64,000 nucleotides of DNA from Paragyromitra xinjiangensis. Taxonomy: Eukaryota > Ascomycota > Pezizomycetes > Pezizales > Discinaceae. The stretch covers positions 1,798,001 to 1,862,000 of the forward strand of contig JBCAMK010000006.1 in the NCBI GenBank assembly GCA_038503065.1. The letters run 5' to 3'. Below are positions 1 to 9,433 of this stretch, piece after piece. How positions within the stretch are numbered: the stretch's first letter is position 1; each line of letters starts with the position of its first letter. Under the pieces are notes generated by a model. It did not search any database and was not told the DNA's origin. It saw only the letters and a list, made by a program, of their open reading frames with translations. A program made the position numbers and the translations under genes.

Positions 1-165
1 AGATCGAGGTCCTTGCTTGCTGGAGGCGAAAGCCTCTATATACAGCTCTGGGCTAGCAGAAAGGGCTCTACCAAATGGCTTGTCAGTCACCCAGGACAAT
101 TTACATGGCCCGAATAAACAAGGGCCTATGGGATGGCTAAAATAGTGGAGAAACATAGGAAAGAC

Positions 166-304
166 TATCCCATAATCCGGTAGAAAATGCTGCCCCCCCA
201 AAGTGGTGGTGGCTAGACACTGAATGATAGCTTAGTCAATTATAAACTAACCAACCATATTCTAGCCCCTAAAGAAGGGGGCAGCTTTACCGAACTATGG
301 GATA
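166..304. mobile_element. MITE-like insertion with inverted terminal repeats inside repeat copy A
   Basis: The left arm at 165-199 (CTATCCCATAATCCGG...) and the right arm at 277-305 (reverse complement CTATCCCATAGTTCGG...) form imperfect inverted repeats of about 30 bp around a core of about 80 bp without an ORF. If the element is read as 168-302, both ends are flanked by TA, as for Tc1/mariner-type MITEs. Copy B of the host repeat lacks this segment, which supports insertion. The family assignment is inference. Confidence 0.55.
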
Positions 305-375
305 GGTAATAGAAAATAGCTACATAGGGCTGTATTGGGAAGCCAACACCTCCAACATGATTCGAGACCAGATAA

Positions 376-392
376 CGAGTGATAGTTCATGA
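376..392 (+). repeat. CGAGTGAT-N5-RTGA motif
   Basis: Exact octamer, spacer AGTTC, ATGA. It sits at the end of repeat copy A. Confidence 0.7.
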
Positions 393-1167
393 TTACCGAT
401 CAACATGACCACTGCAGCGTGACCTATCAATAAACAATAAGAAGCCTGAGGAGATTTCTTGGTGGCTCTAAAAAGTGTTATCTCTATAATTTATTCACCG
501 GGGCGCAACGGCTACAATAGTGTTTCAAGCTCGAGTATCTAATAGCCGGGCAGGAACCAGCCCGGGCGCGGTCCCCGAGTACAAACATCCGAGGGCCCTT
601 GCCTAGGCTCGGGCTACTTTCTCCAGCAAGGGGTAATTTAGCTCTAGGCGTAGTATTCGAGTACGGGCGGGTAACCGTATATAAGTGACGGTATGTAAGT
701 ATTTGGTGTGAGTTGTACATGTAAGATATAGTTCATCAATGATTACTTGGCGACTTTGCCTGCACAATGCATATATAACCACTTAAGTTCTACGGTAATT
801 GATTTGCCTGATATTGCGGTGATTAGCAATGTCTTGATATCGCTAGAAAGTTCTAGCTCCCAAGTACGCCTCCTTGCTAGCTTGAGCTCGTGTGTCTAAG
901 TGTGTTCACGGGCACCCGCAATTGTTCCAGCTCATTGATCTGATAGGGCCGACCGTGCTCCGGAGAATCGAGACTTTTCCCTCGCGAGCCCTACCCCAGC
1001 CCACCCCCCCAAAGTACTTATTCGCCCCTCTAAGATCCATATCTTTAATTTCAAGCCTCAACGTCCTCGATAAGCCCAGGTTATACGCTCCACAGCCTCA
1101 CTAGCGTCTAGATAAACATCTGAAATAATCGTAAGAGGGTGCTAGGATTTATCACCACTACTACCGT

Positions 1168-1196
1168 TGTCGTCGTCGTCGTCGTCGTCGTCGTCG
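1168..1196. repeat. (CGT)n microsatellite
   Basis: An uninterrupted run of about nine CGT/GTC units. It explains the polythreonine and polyvaline open frames seen through it. Confidence 0.9.
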
Positions 1197-2048
1197 ACAA
1201 ACCCCAGAAACCTATTACTAATGAGTCATATTCAATAGAGTAGACACTACAAAGGCGGCTACCTAGCCTAGAGAGTCGCCAAATCAGCGCCCAATAAGCA
1301 GAGAGTATTTTGTCAGCTGGTCGAGCGTGGGGTCGCCGGTGGTTACTTGTCCTGAGACATACATCCACCTTACTGACTGGGGAGACTCGCCGTCTTCCTT
1401 TTTACCGAAGACACGAGTCTTTTTGGACTGGTTAATAATAACAAGGTCATACGCAAGCACTCGTCGTATGAAACCCAATGGATTGGGGGAACATAACATC
1501 CGTTCTGATTGGTCGCTTAGCTAGACAACAAACCAGAGGTGCACGATGCTCTAGTTGGTGAGTACCCCGCAGGAGTTCTCTCAAATGAAAGCTACATTAC
1601 GTTTCAGATCCCCAGCGAGGACCGCCCTGTATTTGGAATGAGCAGCTCACAACCAATCGCGGTGTGGGAACAGGAGTGTTCGGCGAAACGGCGAAACAGC
1701 GTGCAAGAGTGGTAAGGCGGAGGGCTTCTGATACCGAGCATAAGGTGATGATTGTGAAGATAAGCTAACATAACTAATGTAACGGAAGATAACGCCAGAC
1801 ATCTAGATGGAGGTCTTGGTTATAGGTTGGTATTTATGGTTTACACTGCCCACTTGCGGGGGAGGTGCGTAATAGGCACATAAGCCTCTAGTGCGAGAAT
1901 GCGCTGTAGCCTAACTTTGTTAGGGACGTAGAACACGATCGATGCTTGAGCCAAATCGGCGGTTACTAGAAGCTCTTGATGGGTGTGTTCCTGTTGGCGT
2001 GTTGGCGGAAACGGGGGTTAGATAAAGTGTTGCGATTGATGGTGGTGC

Positions 2049-2065
2049 AGAGTGATATTTGATGA
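2049..2065 (+). repeat. CGAGTGAT-N5-RTGA motif, one mismatch
   Basis: AGAGTGAT, spacer ATTTG, ATGA. Confidence 0.5.
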
Positions 2066-3458
2066 CTCTAGCTAGCCCTCGTTATGGTAAAAACGTTTAT
2101 ATAAAAGCAAAAGTACCTTTTTTTCTTCTTTCGGGAAATAAAACTTTGCTAGAAACAATGGTTGCGGGTACCAGGAACAGGAGATAGATAAACGGAGGCC
2201 GAATAATCCTCAGGTGCCGCCACAGTCGCAAGGCTGGGAATTAAATTCTACAGAAAACTGCCAGGGGATAGTATTTGGCGTATGTATTCACGGTAGACTA
2301 ATAAAATGGAAGAGTAGAATACCGTGGAGCAACACCTCAGCGCGTATTACTAATTTCACATGAAAGCACATCTCACGAATCATTTCTAACAAGAATAATT
2401 TACAGGGCGAGAAAGATCTGAAGTGTGGCCCTGAAATTGAGAGATAATGATATAAAGAAGAGCATAACACGTGTTTCTGCATTCACAGACCATACATGTA
2501 AGTATTGGGGTTGAATACAGAATCAGTGAAACCTACCTACGCACCACGACCCCGCTTCACCCCTATCCCGCTTCAAACGGAGCAGGTTGTGAAAATGGAA
2601 CATAGATAGCACTTTCCTTTAGTCAAACTAAGCTATCCCTGAATAGCCCGATAACGAGACAGAATTAGGGCCTTGATGAGTCGGCGAAACTGTATGAACT
2701 TTGCCGTGGGTGGTCAACATAGCTCACATCCTTGAAGCCCTGGTTTCCATTAGTATTTGGTGATTAAATATTAATTGTTTTAGGGCACAATCACGCCTAG
2801 AAAAGCAAATCTATTGATGGATTCCAAAAGCAAGAATAGGAATGAGACTACTACCTTTGGATAAAGGTATTAGGACCAAAAGAGAATATTAGGGGTTACG
2901 TACTTGACCCTTCCGGAAAACACCGCCTCCGAAAGGCCCATTTCGCAATATTTCTTAAAGCCGGATGCTCTTCCGGGTTAGTTTCTAAGGTTTCACCTGC
3001 AAGCCTCAGCGAGCTGAACGCGAACGCCAAGAATGCAAGCGTAAGACACGTACCTTCCGTAGAGGAGCGCTCGAAGGAATTCCGAAGGGCTCTGTTTTTT
3101 CTTGGGCATAACCTCCTCCCCTTATTCCCTAGGAAGGGTTTTGGGGGATCTCGGGGACTTCGAGGGATCGCACGAGGCTGACCCTGCTTCAAGCATGTTG
3201 CACATAGGCATTTATACGTACTACGGGTGCCGAGGTTGATCTGTTGACACCTGGTGGTGGCAGCGCAAGCACTCAACCCTCCCACCCGCTCGATGAAGCT
3301 AGGAAGAATAGCTACTGCGAAAGCATAAAAGTCTTGTTTGGAGAGTTTGATCAGAAACATATCAGGCAAGTTACAGACTTTAATTGAAGCTTGAGGTGTA
3401 TTATGGTATGTATTTACTCTAACGGGCACACCGCACAGATTTTCCCTGGCACCCGTAG

Positions 3459-3726
3459 TACAGTTGTGTCCAACAAGTTCTTGTGGTTTTTGAAGTACCA
3501 TGATGCAACAAGACGCTGAACCACTCAATGAAGATGTTTACTATTCAACAAAAAGAAAGAATCATGTTTCGCCGCTCCCACCCAAAGCATTTACAGTATA
3601 TCCTTTATTGTACTGGCGTGATTAAGATTCAGTTGTGGGATCGGGGGTGTCGCGCTGTCAGGCTCGTAGTGCCTTGTTGCGTCATGATACCTCAAAAACT
3701 GCAAGAACTTGTTTGACGCAACTGTA
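3459..3726. mobile_element. Inverted-repeat element with 56-bp arms
   Basis: Positions 3459-3514 and 3671-3726 are inverted copies (48 of 56 positions identical by eye) around a 156-bp centre. Seven of the eight differences are transitions, which fits RIP-like or methylation-driven decay but does not prove it. No target-site duplication is obvious. Open frames crossing the arms repeat the same peptide because of the DNA repeat and are not genes. Confidence 0.55.
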
Positions 3727-3840
3727 CATATCGAATTTTTGGAAGCGGGAAAACACTCTAAAGCATATGAAGCATGAAGATACAAGCTCAGGGCAAATAT
3801 TTTATATTCCCTTCAGCGAATATTTAGTTCTTTCTTGATG

Positions 3841-3857
3841 CGAGTGATTTAGTGTGA
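3841..3857 (+). repeat. CGAGTGAT-N5-RTGA motif
   Basis: Exact octamer, spacer TTAGT, GTGA. Between the two inverted-repeat elements. Confidence 0.7.
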
Positions 3858-3988
3858 TGCTTGATATCAGGCTGAATTGTTGCTAATCCATGGAAAGTGA
3901 GCTATCAAAAAATTTCAGCCGTTCCCGACTCTCTCGTAATGGCCATTCTGCGCTATGGCCTCTTAGCCTCATCCTGTCTCATACAGTT

Positions 3989-4162
3989 GCACCTCGTTAT
4001 GCCGGACACCCAGAATCCAGTAGATCTCGTACGGGATAGCAAGTTTTCCCAGAGAATCCGGGACAGCAAATTTATTTTGCAGTGGAAAAAATGGTTTGGC
4101 TAGGGCATTTTGTACGGGACAGCAAGGGATTTGGAATACTGAGTTCCGGCATAGCGAGGTGC
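3989..4162. mobile_element. Small inverted-repeat element with internal CGGGAYAGCAA repeats
   Basis: The arms at 3989-4018 and 4133-4162 share GCACCTCGYTATGCCGGA near their outer ends. Between or next to them are three direct copies of CGGGAYAGCAA (near 4032, 4059 and 4115). Length is about 174 bp with no coding frame. It is probably a non-autonomous transposon relic of unknown family. Confidence 0.5.
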
Positions 4163-5138
4163 GACTACGACCGAGGGAGACAAGGTGTGACAAACTGGAA
4201 TGAGGGTTCCATCACCCCCGCTAAACCCCACCAGAGTTGGGGGCTGAATTTGTATTCCATTCGATCTTCTTCTGCACACAGGTGTAACCATTATCTTCTT
4301 TGCGTATCTTTCTAACCGTTTCGTTCCTGTCTAGAGCAGTCTTATCGCCTGAATAGTCAAGTCAATCAGCAGCTTACCAGGAGAAGGAGCTGGCAGGAGA
4401 ATGTGAAACGAGCAAAATCTTGGGCCGGCTCAGCATGGTTCCTTTGCGTTACCCATCCACAGTCCAGCGAAGCACACGCCATAGACACCACCCAGCTGGG
4501 CGGTATATCCCCCGAGCAACTGGCCGCATCCCTGCATGTAGAAGAGCCTCACTAGCGTTGAGCGTATAAGTACCAGAGACTTACGCTACTTTACAGCTCT
4601 TCATTGCATCAACCCATATCCGATAGTTCAATCAAACGTTTCTGTTCAATATTATACCAGTCAATTTTTCCTAAGCTCTAGAATACCAAATTGCTTTCGT
4701 CTAGTAAACTGCCTTTTATTTTCCCGTCCTGACTTCCGCATCGCCTTCTTTGGTCCTAGAGAGGTGAAACCAAACAGGATCATCAAAAGTCACTCTAGGC
4801 TTGTCCGAAAATTAAAGCACTCGCCCAGAATGGCCTCACATACACCTCCTCCAGCCCAAGTTATGAACGACCATGAACCCCACCCGAGTATCGAACATAA
4901 TTTGTTTGGGTCCGTTCGTTATGTCACTATGTGTCTACTCGCTTCTCTTGAATGGTACTGACATGTTCGGTTCGTCTCTTTCAGAGGACCGAAACATGAT
5001 TTCAAAGCTATTACACTCCTTCAACCGGGGCGTATCTCGAGGTAGCTACTCTTATCTTTGTTTATTTGGTGTTGCTAAGCTGACATCACGTCTATTATTC
5101 GTGACTATAGTTCCCTTGATTTCCTCGGATTCTCTCAA

Positions 5139-5740
5139 ATGGGGGAGAAACCCACCTACGCAATATCTCCATTTGAAGACGATCCGCTGGTGGAGATTGC
5201 ACGAGACTGTCCAGAGCCAAGCTACCCACTAGACTCGGTGTTGTCGTCTCCATGCTCTCAATTCACAGAGAATGAGTGGCAGGAGATCTCTTCGTTTAGT
5301 GTTTCTCCTAGACAGCTTCTACGGGAGGACGAGAAGGAGGAAGGGGGGGAGGAGTGGAATTCGGTGGGATTATGGTTAGCTGATAATGACCTCTATGAAG
5401 GGCTTTGGGAGCTTGATACCGATGGTGACGAGGAAATGCAAGAGGATGAATCAGATGATAGCAACGATGATGACAATTATGGTGAGTCTTTGTTCCGCTT
5501 CCACTGCTGGCTAGGGATTGGATTATATATTGATTTAAAAACACAGAGTCTCTCCGTCGTTCAGTGATGGATCGATTAAGCCTGTCGGTCGCCGGCCAGC
5601 GGAATCATTCGAGCATGGAGAACAGTATTGACAGCTTGAAATCAGCGATGCGCAAGTTAAAAAATATTGCGTCACCGGAAGGGTCTGTAGTTGCAGGAGG
5701 GGGCCGCGAGGGTAGGTGGACTAGCATCCTACGGCTCTGA
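5139..5740 (+). CDS. Hypothetical acidic protein, two exons, 178 aa
   Basis: I do not recognise this protein. Exon 1 is 5139-5481 and exon 2 is 5547-5740. The 65-bp intron has clean borders (TATG|GTGAGT ... ACACAG|AG), and the frame runs on through exon 2 to TGA, which is the main reason to believe the gene. Residues 1-80 are rich in S, P and E. Residues about 85-117 are strongly acidic, with E/D runs ending in SDDSNDDDNY. The C-terminal 60 residues are basic and probably helical, with heptad-like spacing around MENSIDSLKSAMRKLKNI. There is no signal peptide or membrane segment. The start is the first ATG of the frame (context TCAAATGG); a further upstream exon is possible. An unusually T-rich tract follows the stop and may be its 3' UTR. 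Confidence 0.6.
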
Positions 5741-5918
5741 AGGGCCACCCTGGTGGGTATTTGTCAGGGAAGCTAGATCTATGGTGGTAATAGAACCTAA
5801 GATTGGATAAAAGGGAGGTTCGAGGTCGCCTGTTGGTGAGGGATAAATAGGGAGGGAAATTCGGTATTAACAGGAGTTATTCGTTGGATCACGTCTGCAA
5901 CCTTCCTTGTCGCGACTG

Positions 5919-6420
5919 TTTTTCTATACCTTTTTCCTTTTCTTCTTTAGTTTGGTGTGCTTTCTCTCCTTTTCCGTTTGAAGTTCTGTTTTTTATGTCT
6001 TTGTTCTTTGCTTCTTGGGGATTTCGGTTGGTATTGGGTTTTTTGCTCGCCTCATTTCATCTTTTCAGTGTTTCGTTTATTCGGTTCCTCGTTGTATGGG
6101 CTTTGGCTTTTTGATTTTTGGTTGCTTCATTTTCGCTTATTCGGGGGGTTTTTTTTGCTTGATCGGATTTTCATTTGCCTTGTTTTTGCTTATCGGGAGT
6201 TTCCTTTCGTTTGGTTCTCTTGCTTTCTGCTTTCTGCTTTCTGCTCTGTCTGCAGTGTGGGGTACTTGTTTATTTACTTTTTACTACTTGTTTGGTATTT
6301 TGCTTTTCTCTGTTTGGCTGGGATTTTGCTAGGATTTTTCCCTAGGGGTTTTTGTCGCTCGCTTTTTACTTTGTGATAACATCTCCTTATTTGTTTCCTT
6401 TACTCTTTTTTATGTCGGCT
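5919..6420 (+). other. T-rich, A-poor strand-asymmetric tract
   Basis: About 500 bp with very high T, moderate G and C, and very little A on the + strand. It includes runs such as GGGGGGTTTTTTTTG and a triple CTTTCTG near 6230. It lies 180 bp past the stop at 5740. The long hydrophobic frames in all three phases (Phe/Leu-rich) come from this composition. It may be a transcribed 3' UTR or a decayed low-complexity repeat. Confidence 0.6.
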
Positions 6421-7468
6421 AGACAAAAGTAAAGACAATACAGGAGGAAAAGGGTGGGGAAGAATAAACAGGGTCGTGGGGGGAGCGGATAGGAGCAGCG
6501 TTTGTACAGAGTGTAGCTCTGCGGGCGGACATGTGTCTAGCAATTAAACAAAGAAAATTGGGGGGGTGAAAAAAAAACTTACTGGTCAGTTAGTTCCATG
6601 ATCGAGAACTGTAACCTTCCAGCGATGCAGTTGCGAGTTCCGACGATACTACATGTATGTTTTGTGGCTATGCTACCCTGCATATTTCCATGCTTTCTTG
6701 TCGGGTGCGAAGTGTCGGAGGGTTCCTAATCAGGCATCTATCGTGGAAAGTTCTGGAAGATGTGGGCTATACCTCCATGGAGGTTTCTAGTACTGTGCGC
6801 AGTTTATACACGGACTTAATATCCAGTGGTTAATCTCCTACAAACATCCTACCACACACTTCCGGATTCTCCAATATAAACTATTCGATAGCGAGTGATA
6901 TCCCATGTCACCAACAAAACGGAAACTTTACCACTTAACAAAATGACATCATCCAAACTTGCAGAAAACAAGCCTTGATTTTTCTTTCAGAACAATAATA
7001 TTTTTCGAACCTTTCCATTTTTCATTCAATCCATCTTCCACCATGCCTACACCTAACTAAACAGAGTCCCCCTCTCTTCTCCCCCTACACCCCATATGCT
7101 CTCCCTCCCTCCCAAGCAAAACCCAACAAAAAAGACTTTTCGTGTAAAGCAAGTCGAGGTATATAAAAAAACAATGCAACAAAGAAAACCACAAACCAGT
7201 AATAAAGAAACAACACAAAAAAAACAGCAAAAAAAAGGAAGGAATTAAAAAAACAACCATCCCAAATACTAAACAATAAAAATAAGTTTTTTTAAAAAAA
7301 AAGATAATAACCCTCACATAATACTCCTCGAACATAAACACCCCGCAATACATAACCGCAAAAAACTAAGAAAAAGAAAAAGAAAAAAAAAGATATGAAC
7401 CGTTCACATGTCCTCAGGTCAGATCCGTCATTAAGAATTAAAAAGGGGGGGTTTTTTTTTCCCCCCAC
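6421..7468. other. Intergenic region, A-rich on the + strand
   Basis: No gene seen. From about 7100 to 7450 the + strand is A-rich (many AAAAA runs), so the minus strand is T-rich just past the stop at 7469. It probably holds the 3' UTR of that gene. One CGAGTGAT copy lies at 6892, and ACCTCCATGGAGGT at about 6773 is a perfect palindrome. Confidence 0.5.
6892..6908 (+). repeat. CGAGTGAT motif, 3' half one base off
   Basis: Exact octamer, spacer ATCCC, then ATGT. It lies 561 bp past the stop at 7469. Confidence 0.55.
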
Positions 7469-9433
7469 TTAAAAGCACTCATCATCACTTTCTCCCACGT
7501 CTTGTTCTCTAATACCTAATCCCTGCTGACCCCCAACTCTTCGTCTTCCCTCCGGCATTCTCGCTGGAACCTCACCTCGAAGAACACCTAGCGCCCCTTC
7601 TAGCCTTCTTCGCCACTCCCCGCGCCTTCTTTCGTCTCTTTCTGTCTCCATGTTGTAGCACACAGTTCCTAGTCCTTCGATCATCTTCTCGATTAGTTCC
7701 CGATCGCTTTGTCCGAGTTTCAGAGAGATATCGCCGGTGCCGTCGGGGTTAGTTAGGAGCAGTGAGTTGCTGGAGTCGTGGTTGGTGTGGGTAGTGGTGA
7801 TATGGGTGTTACCGATTGAGATGCCGGATTTGCGGCTGAGGTTCCGGGGAGGCTGGGAGTGGGTGAGACGGGCATCGATGGAGGTGTCGGATTCGTGGGT
7901 GTAGGTGCTCATGGCGGATTTGATCGGGAAGTAGGCTGTTGGGGTTGAGGTGGAGAGGGGTGGGGTGGGCCTGGTGGGGTAGTTGGCTTTAGTTGCTTCT
8001 GAGGAGAGCGAAGATGATGAGTTCTTGTGGTATGGAGACTGTGGTGTGTGTGGTGCGCTATGGTATCCGTCGTCGCGCGGGGAGGGGGATAGCCACTCCC
8101 CGGGTACGGTTAGAGGGGGAGTGGGGTCGATTGGTCGCTGTATACTTGATGAGGAGGAAGAACGGTCTTCAGCGGCAGTAGCAAAGCTCTCGATGCTCCC
8201 GAAGCTATCTCTCCTCATTGCAGCCCTTACTGCAGCGATCCGTGGTGGCTCGAGGACGGTTGCTGTGGATGCGGTTCCGTCACTGCTGTAGGACATAGGT
8301 CTATTGGTTCCATTGCCATTGGAGGCAGCATAGATGCCGTTTCCATAGAACAACGCATCATATGAGAATGCATCCTCACGATCTTCGTGCCGTGCTTCAA
8401 ACGGTGAAGAAGAGCGACGGAAGGTACGAGGGGTACTAGATTGAGTGGAAGAATAATCATCTGGGACCTCCTCCGCATTCTCCCAGATCTCACCTGGTTC
8501 GATTTCGATTGGTGAGAGATCGTCAACTGAGGGTGTAGAGTGAGACTCATACGGAGTAGGAGTCGAGCGAAGAGACGTCACAGAACGGCGTCTCATGGAG
8601 TCAGATTTAGCCTGGTTTTGAAGACTTGTAATTTTACCCCGGAGATCTTTCATCTGATCTCTCAGAGCACGCATCTGTTGAGTACTCTTCGATGGAGAAG
8701 TCGACTGCTCTGATTGCGGGCGTTCAATCTCCGCAGGATGCTCATCTACATCTTCAATCGTACCCAACCCATCACCTCCAGCACGACTCGAACTCCGAGA
8801 CCCATTCACACCCTTCCTCGCAGACGGCACAGCACTCTCACTATTAGTCCTCAAATGCGAATTACCATTACTACCGAGACTACCACCCCCCACAATCCCC
8901 TCATTCCTCATCCTAAACCGATGCGAATGCAACACCGGCATAGCCTTCACGCCATCCAGCTGCTCATGGAAACTCGTCGGCGTCGTGCTCGGACTCAGGA
9001 TTAATGAGCTTCTCGCACGACTGATATTCTGTCCACACAGATCCAGCTTCTTCTTCGCATTCGCCAAGATGCGTTCCGCGCGCCATGACAAATCAGATGG
9101 AGTATGAGGACGGACGTTCTCGTCGTTGTCCTGTCCATCAAACACACTATCTGCGTAGATACTCTCCCCACCGTACATGCTGGAGTCATCGCCAATCTCG
9201 GAGATGTTATCGAAGCCGAAGCCTTCGATTTCAATGGTCCCGTCGGAGAGAAACGACGCAACGGAAACACTCCGGACGTGGGTTGGGCGCCGGGAAACCT
9301 GGGGTGGTGAGGGTGTCCGCGAGGGGGAGTTCTCGGAAATGTCAGGTAGCAAACTAGGGGTTCGCAGGGACGAAAGAGAGCGCTGGCGTGGTGCCGGGTA
9401 TCGCATCGCTATGGAGTCGGAGTAGGATGACAT
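7469..9433 (-). CDS. Serine-rich coiled-coil protein, conserved-fungal type, function unknown
   Basis: A single uninterrupted 654-aa frame. Residues 1-60 are S/P/R-rich with possible phosphorylation sites (RSLSSLRTPS, SRTPSPP). An acidic patch lies at about 67-105. A probable coiled coil spans about 250-283 (MRALRDQMKDLRGKITSLQ) and is followed by basic RRRSVTSLRS. A low-complexity S/T/P region fills about 290-560. The C-terminal ~80 residues are helical and charged, beginning near QSDRELIEKMIEGLG. The layout of a short helix bearing 'LR-x-QM-x-DL-x-G-x-I' followed by an RRRS motif resembles uncharacterised proteins of filamentous ascomycetes, from memory. No enzymatic domain, signal peptide or membrane segment is seen. 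The first ATG is used; no intron is needed. The very low codon interruption makes a real gene near-certain; the function is open. Confidence 0.85.
   Translation of the reverse strand: MSSYSDSIAMRYPAPRQRSLSSLRTPSLLPDISENSPSRTPSPPQVSRRPTHVRSVSVASFLSDGTIEIEGFGFDNISEIGDDSSMYGGESIYADSVFDGQDNDENVRPHTPSDLSWRAERILANAKKKLDLCGQNISRARSSLILSPSTTPTSFHEQLDGVKAMPVLHSHRFRMRNEGIVGGGSLGSNGNSHLRTNSESAVPSARKGVNGSRSSSRAGGDGLGTIEDVDEHPAEIERPQSEQSTSPSKSTQQMRALRDQMKDLRGKITSLQNQAKSDSMRRRSVTSLRSTPTPYESHSTPSVDDLSPIEIEPGEIWENAEEVPDDYSSTQSSTPRTFRRSSSPFEARHEDREDAFSYDALFYGNGIYAASNGNGTNRPMSYSSDGTASTATVLEPPRIAAVRAAMRRDSFGSIESFATAAEDRSSSSSSIQRPIDPTPPLTVPGEWLSPSPRDDGYHSAPHTPQSPYHKNSSSSLSSEATKANYPTRPTPPLSTSTPTAYFPIKSAMSTYTHESDTSIDARLTHSQPPRNLSRKSGISIGNTHITTTHTNHDSSNSLLLTNPDGTGDISLKLGQSDRELIEKMIEGLGTVCYNMETERDERRRGEWRRRLEGALGVLRGEVPARMPEGRRRVGGQQGLGIREQDVGESDDECF

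Larger units (their letters stand above)
1..392 (+). repeat. Dispersed repeat, copy A (left end cut by the window)
   Basis: This stretch matches 28953-29221 (copy B) in the same order: a short hairpin (GAGGC-GAAA-GCCTC here, GAGGC-GAGA-GCCTC in B), a run resembling 'CTACCAAATG', the block 'GCCCGAATA', 'GTATTGGGAAG', 'AACACCT', and finally CGAGTGAT. Similarity is roughly two thirds by eye. Copy A is longer mainly because a separate inverted-repeat element sits inside it at 166-304. No coding capacity is visible. The family is unknown; the conserved GNRA-type loop could mean a transcribed, structured non-autonomous element, but that is inference. Confidence 0.6.
393..5138. other. Intergenic region with decayed repeats
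   Basis: No coding region could be supported. It holds a CGT/GTC triplet run near 1168-1196, A/T-rich filler, two inverted-repeat elements (3459-3726 and 3989-4162) and two copies of the dispersed CGAGTGAT motif. Short open frames here have neither splice context nor recognisable protein character. Confidence 0.6.

Noticed and set aside
1108..1368. Polythreonine/polyvaline frame
   Set aside because: Translation of the CGT microsatellite.
2896..3528. 210-aa minus-strand frame
   Set aside because: No domain, overlaps an arm of the inverted-repeat element, and its end is repeated in the other arm.
5884..6376. Phe/Leu-rich, membrane-like open frames
   Set aside because: They occur in several frames at once and follow from the T-rich composition; no conserved pattern.
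7057..7353. Hydrophobic minus-strand frames past the stop at 7469
   Set aside because: Same composition effect in a T-rich 3' flank.
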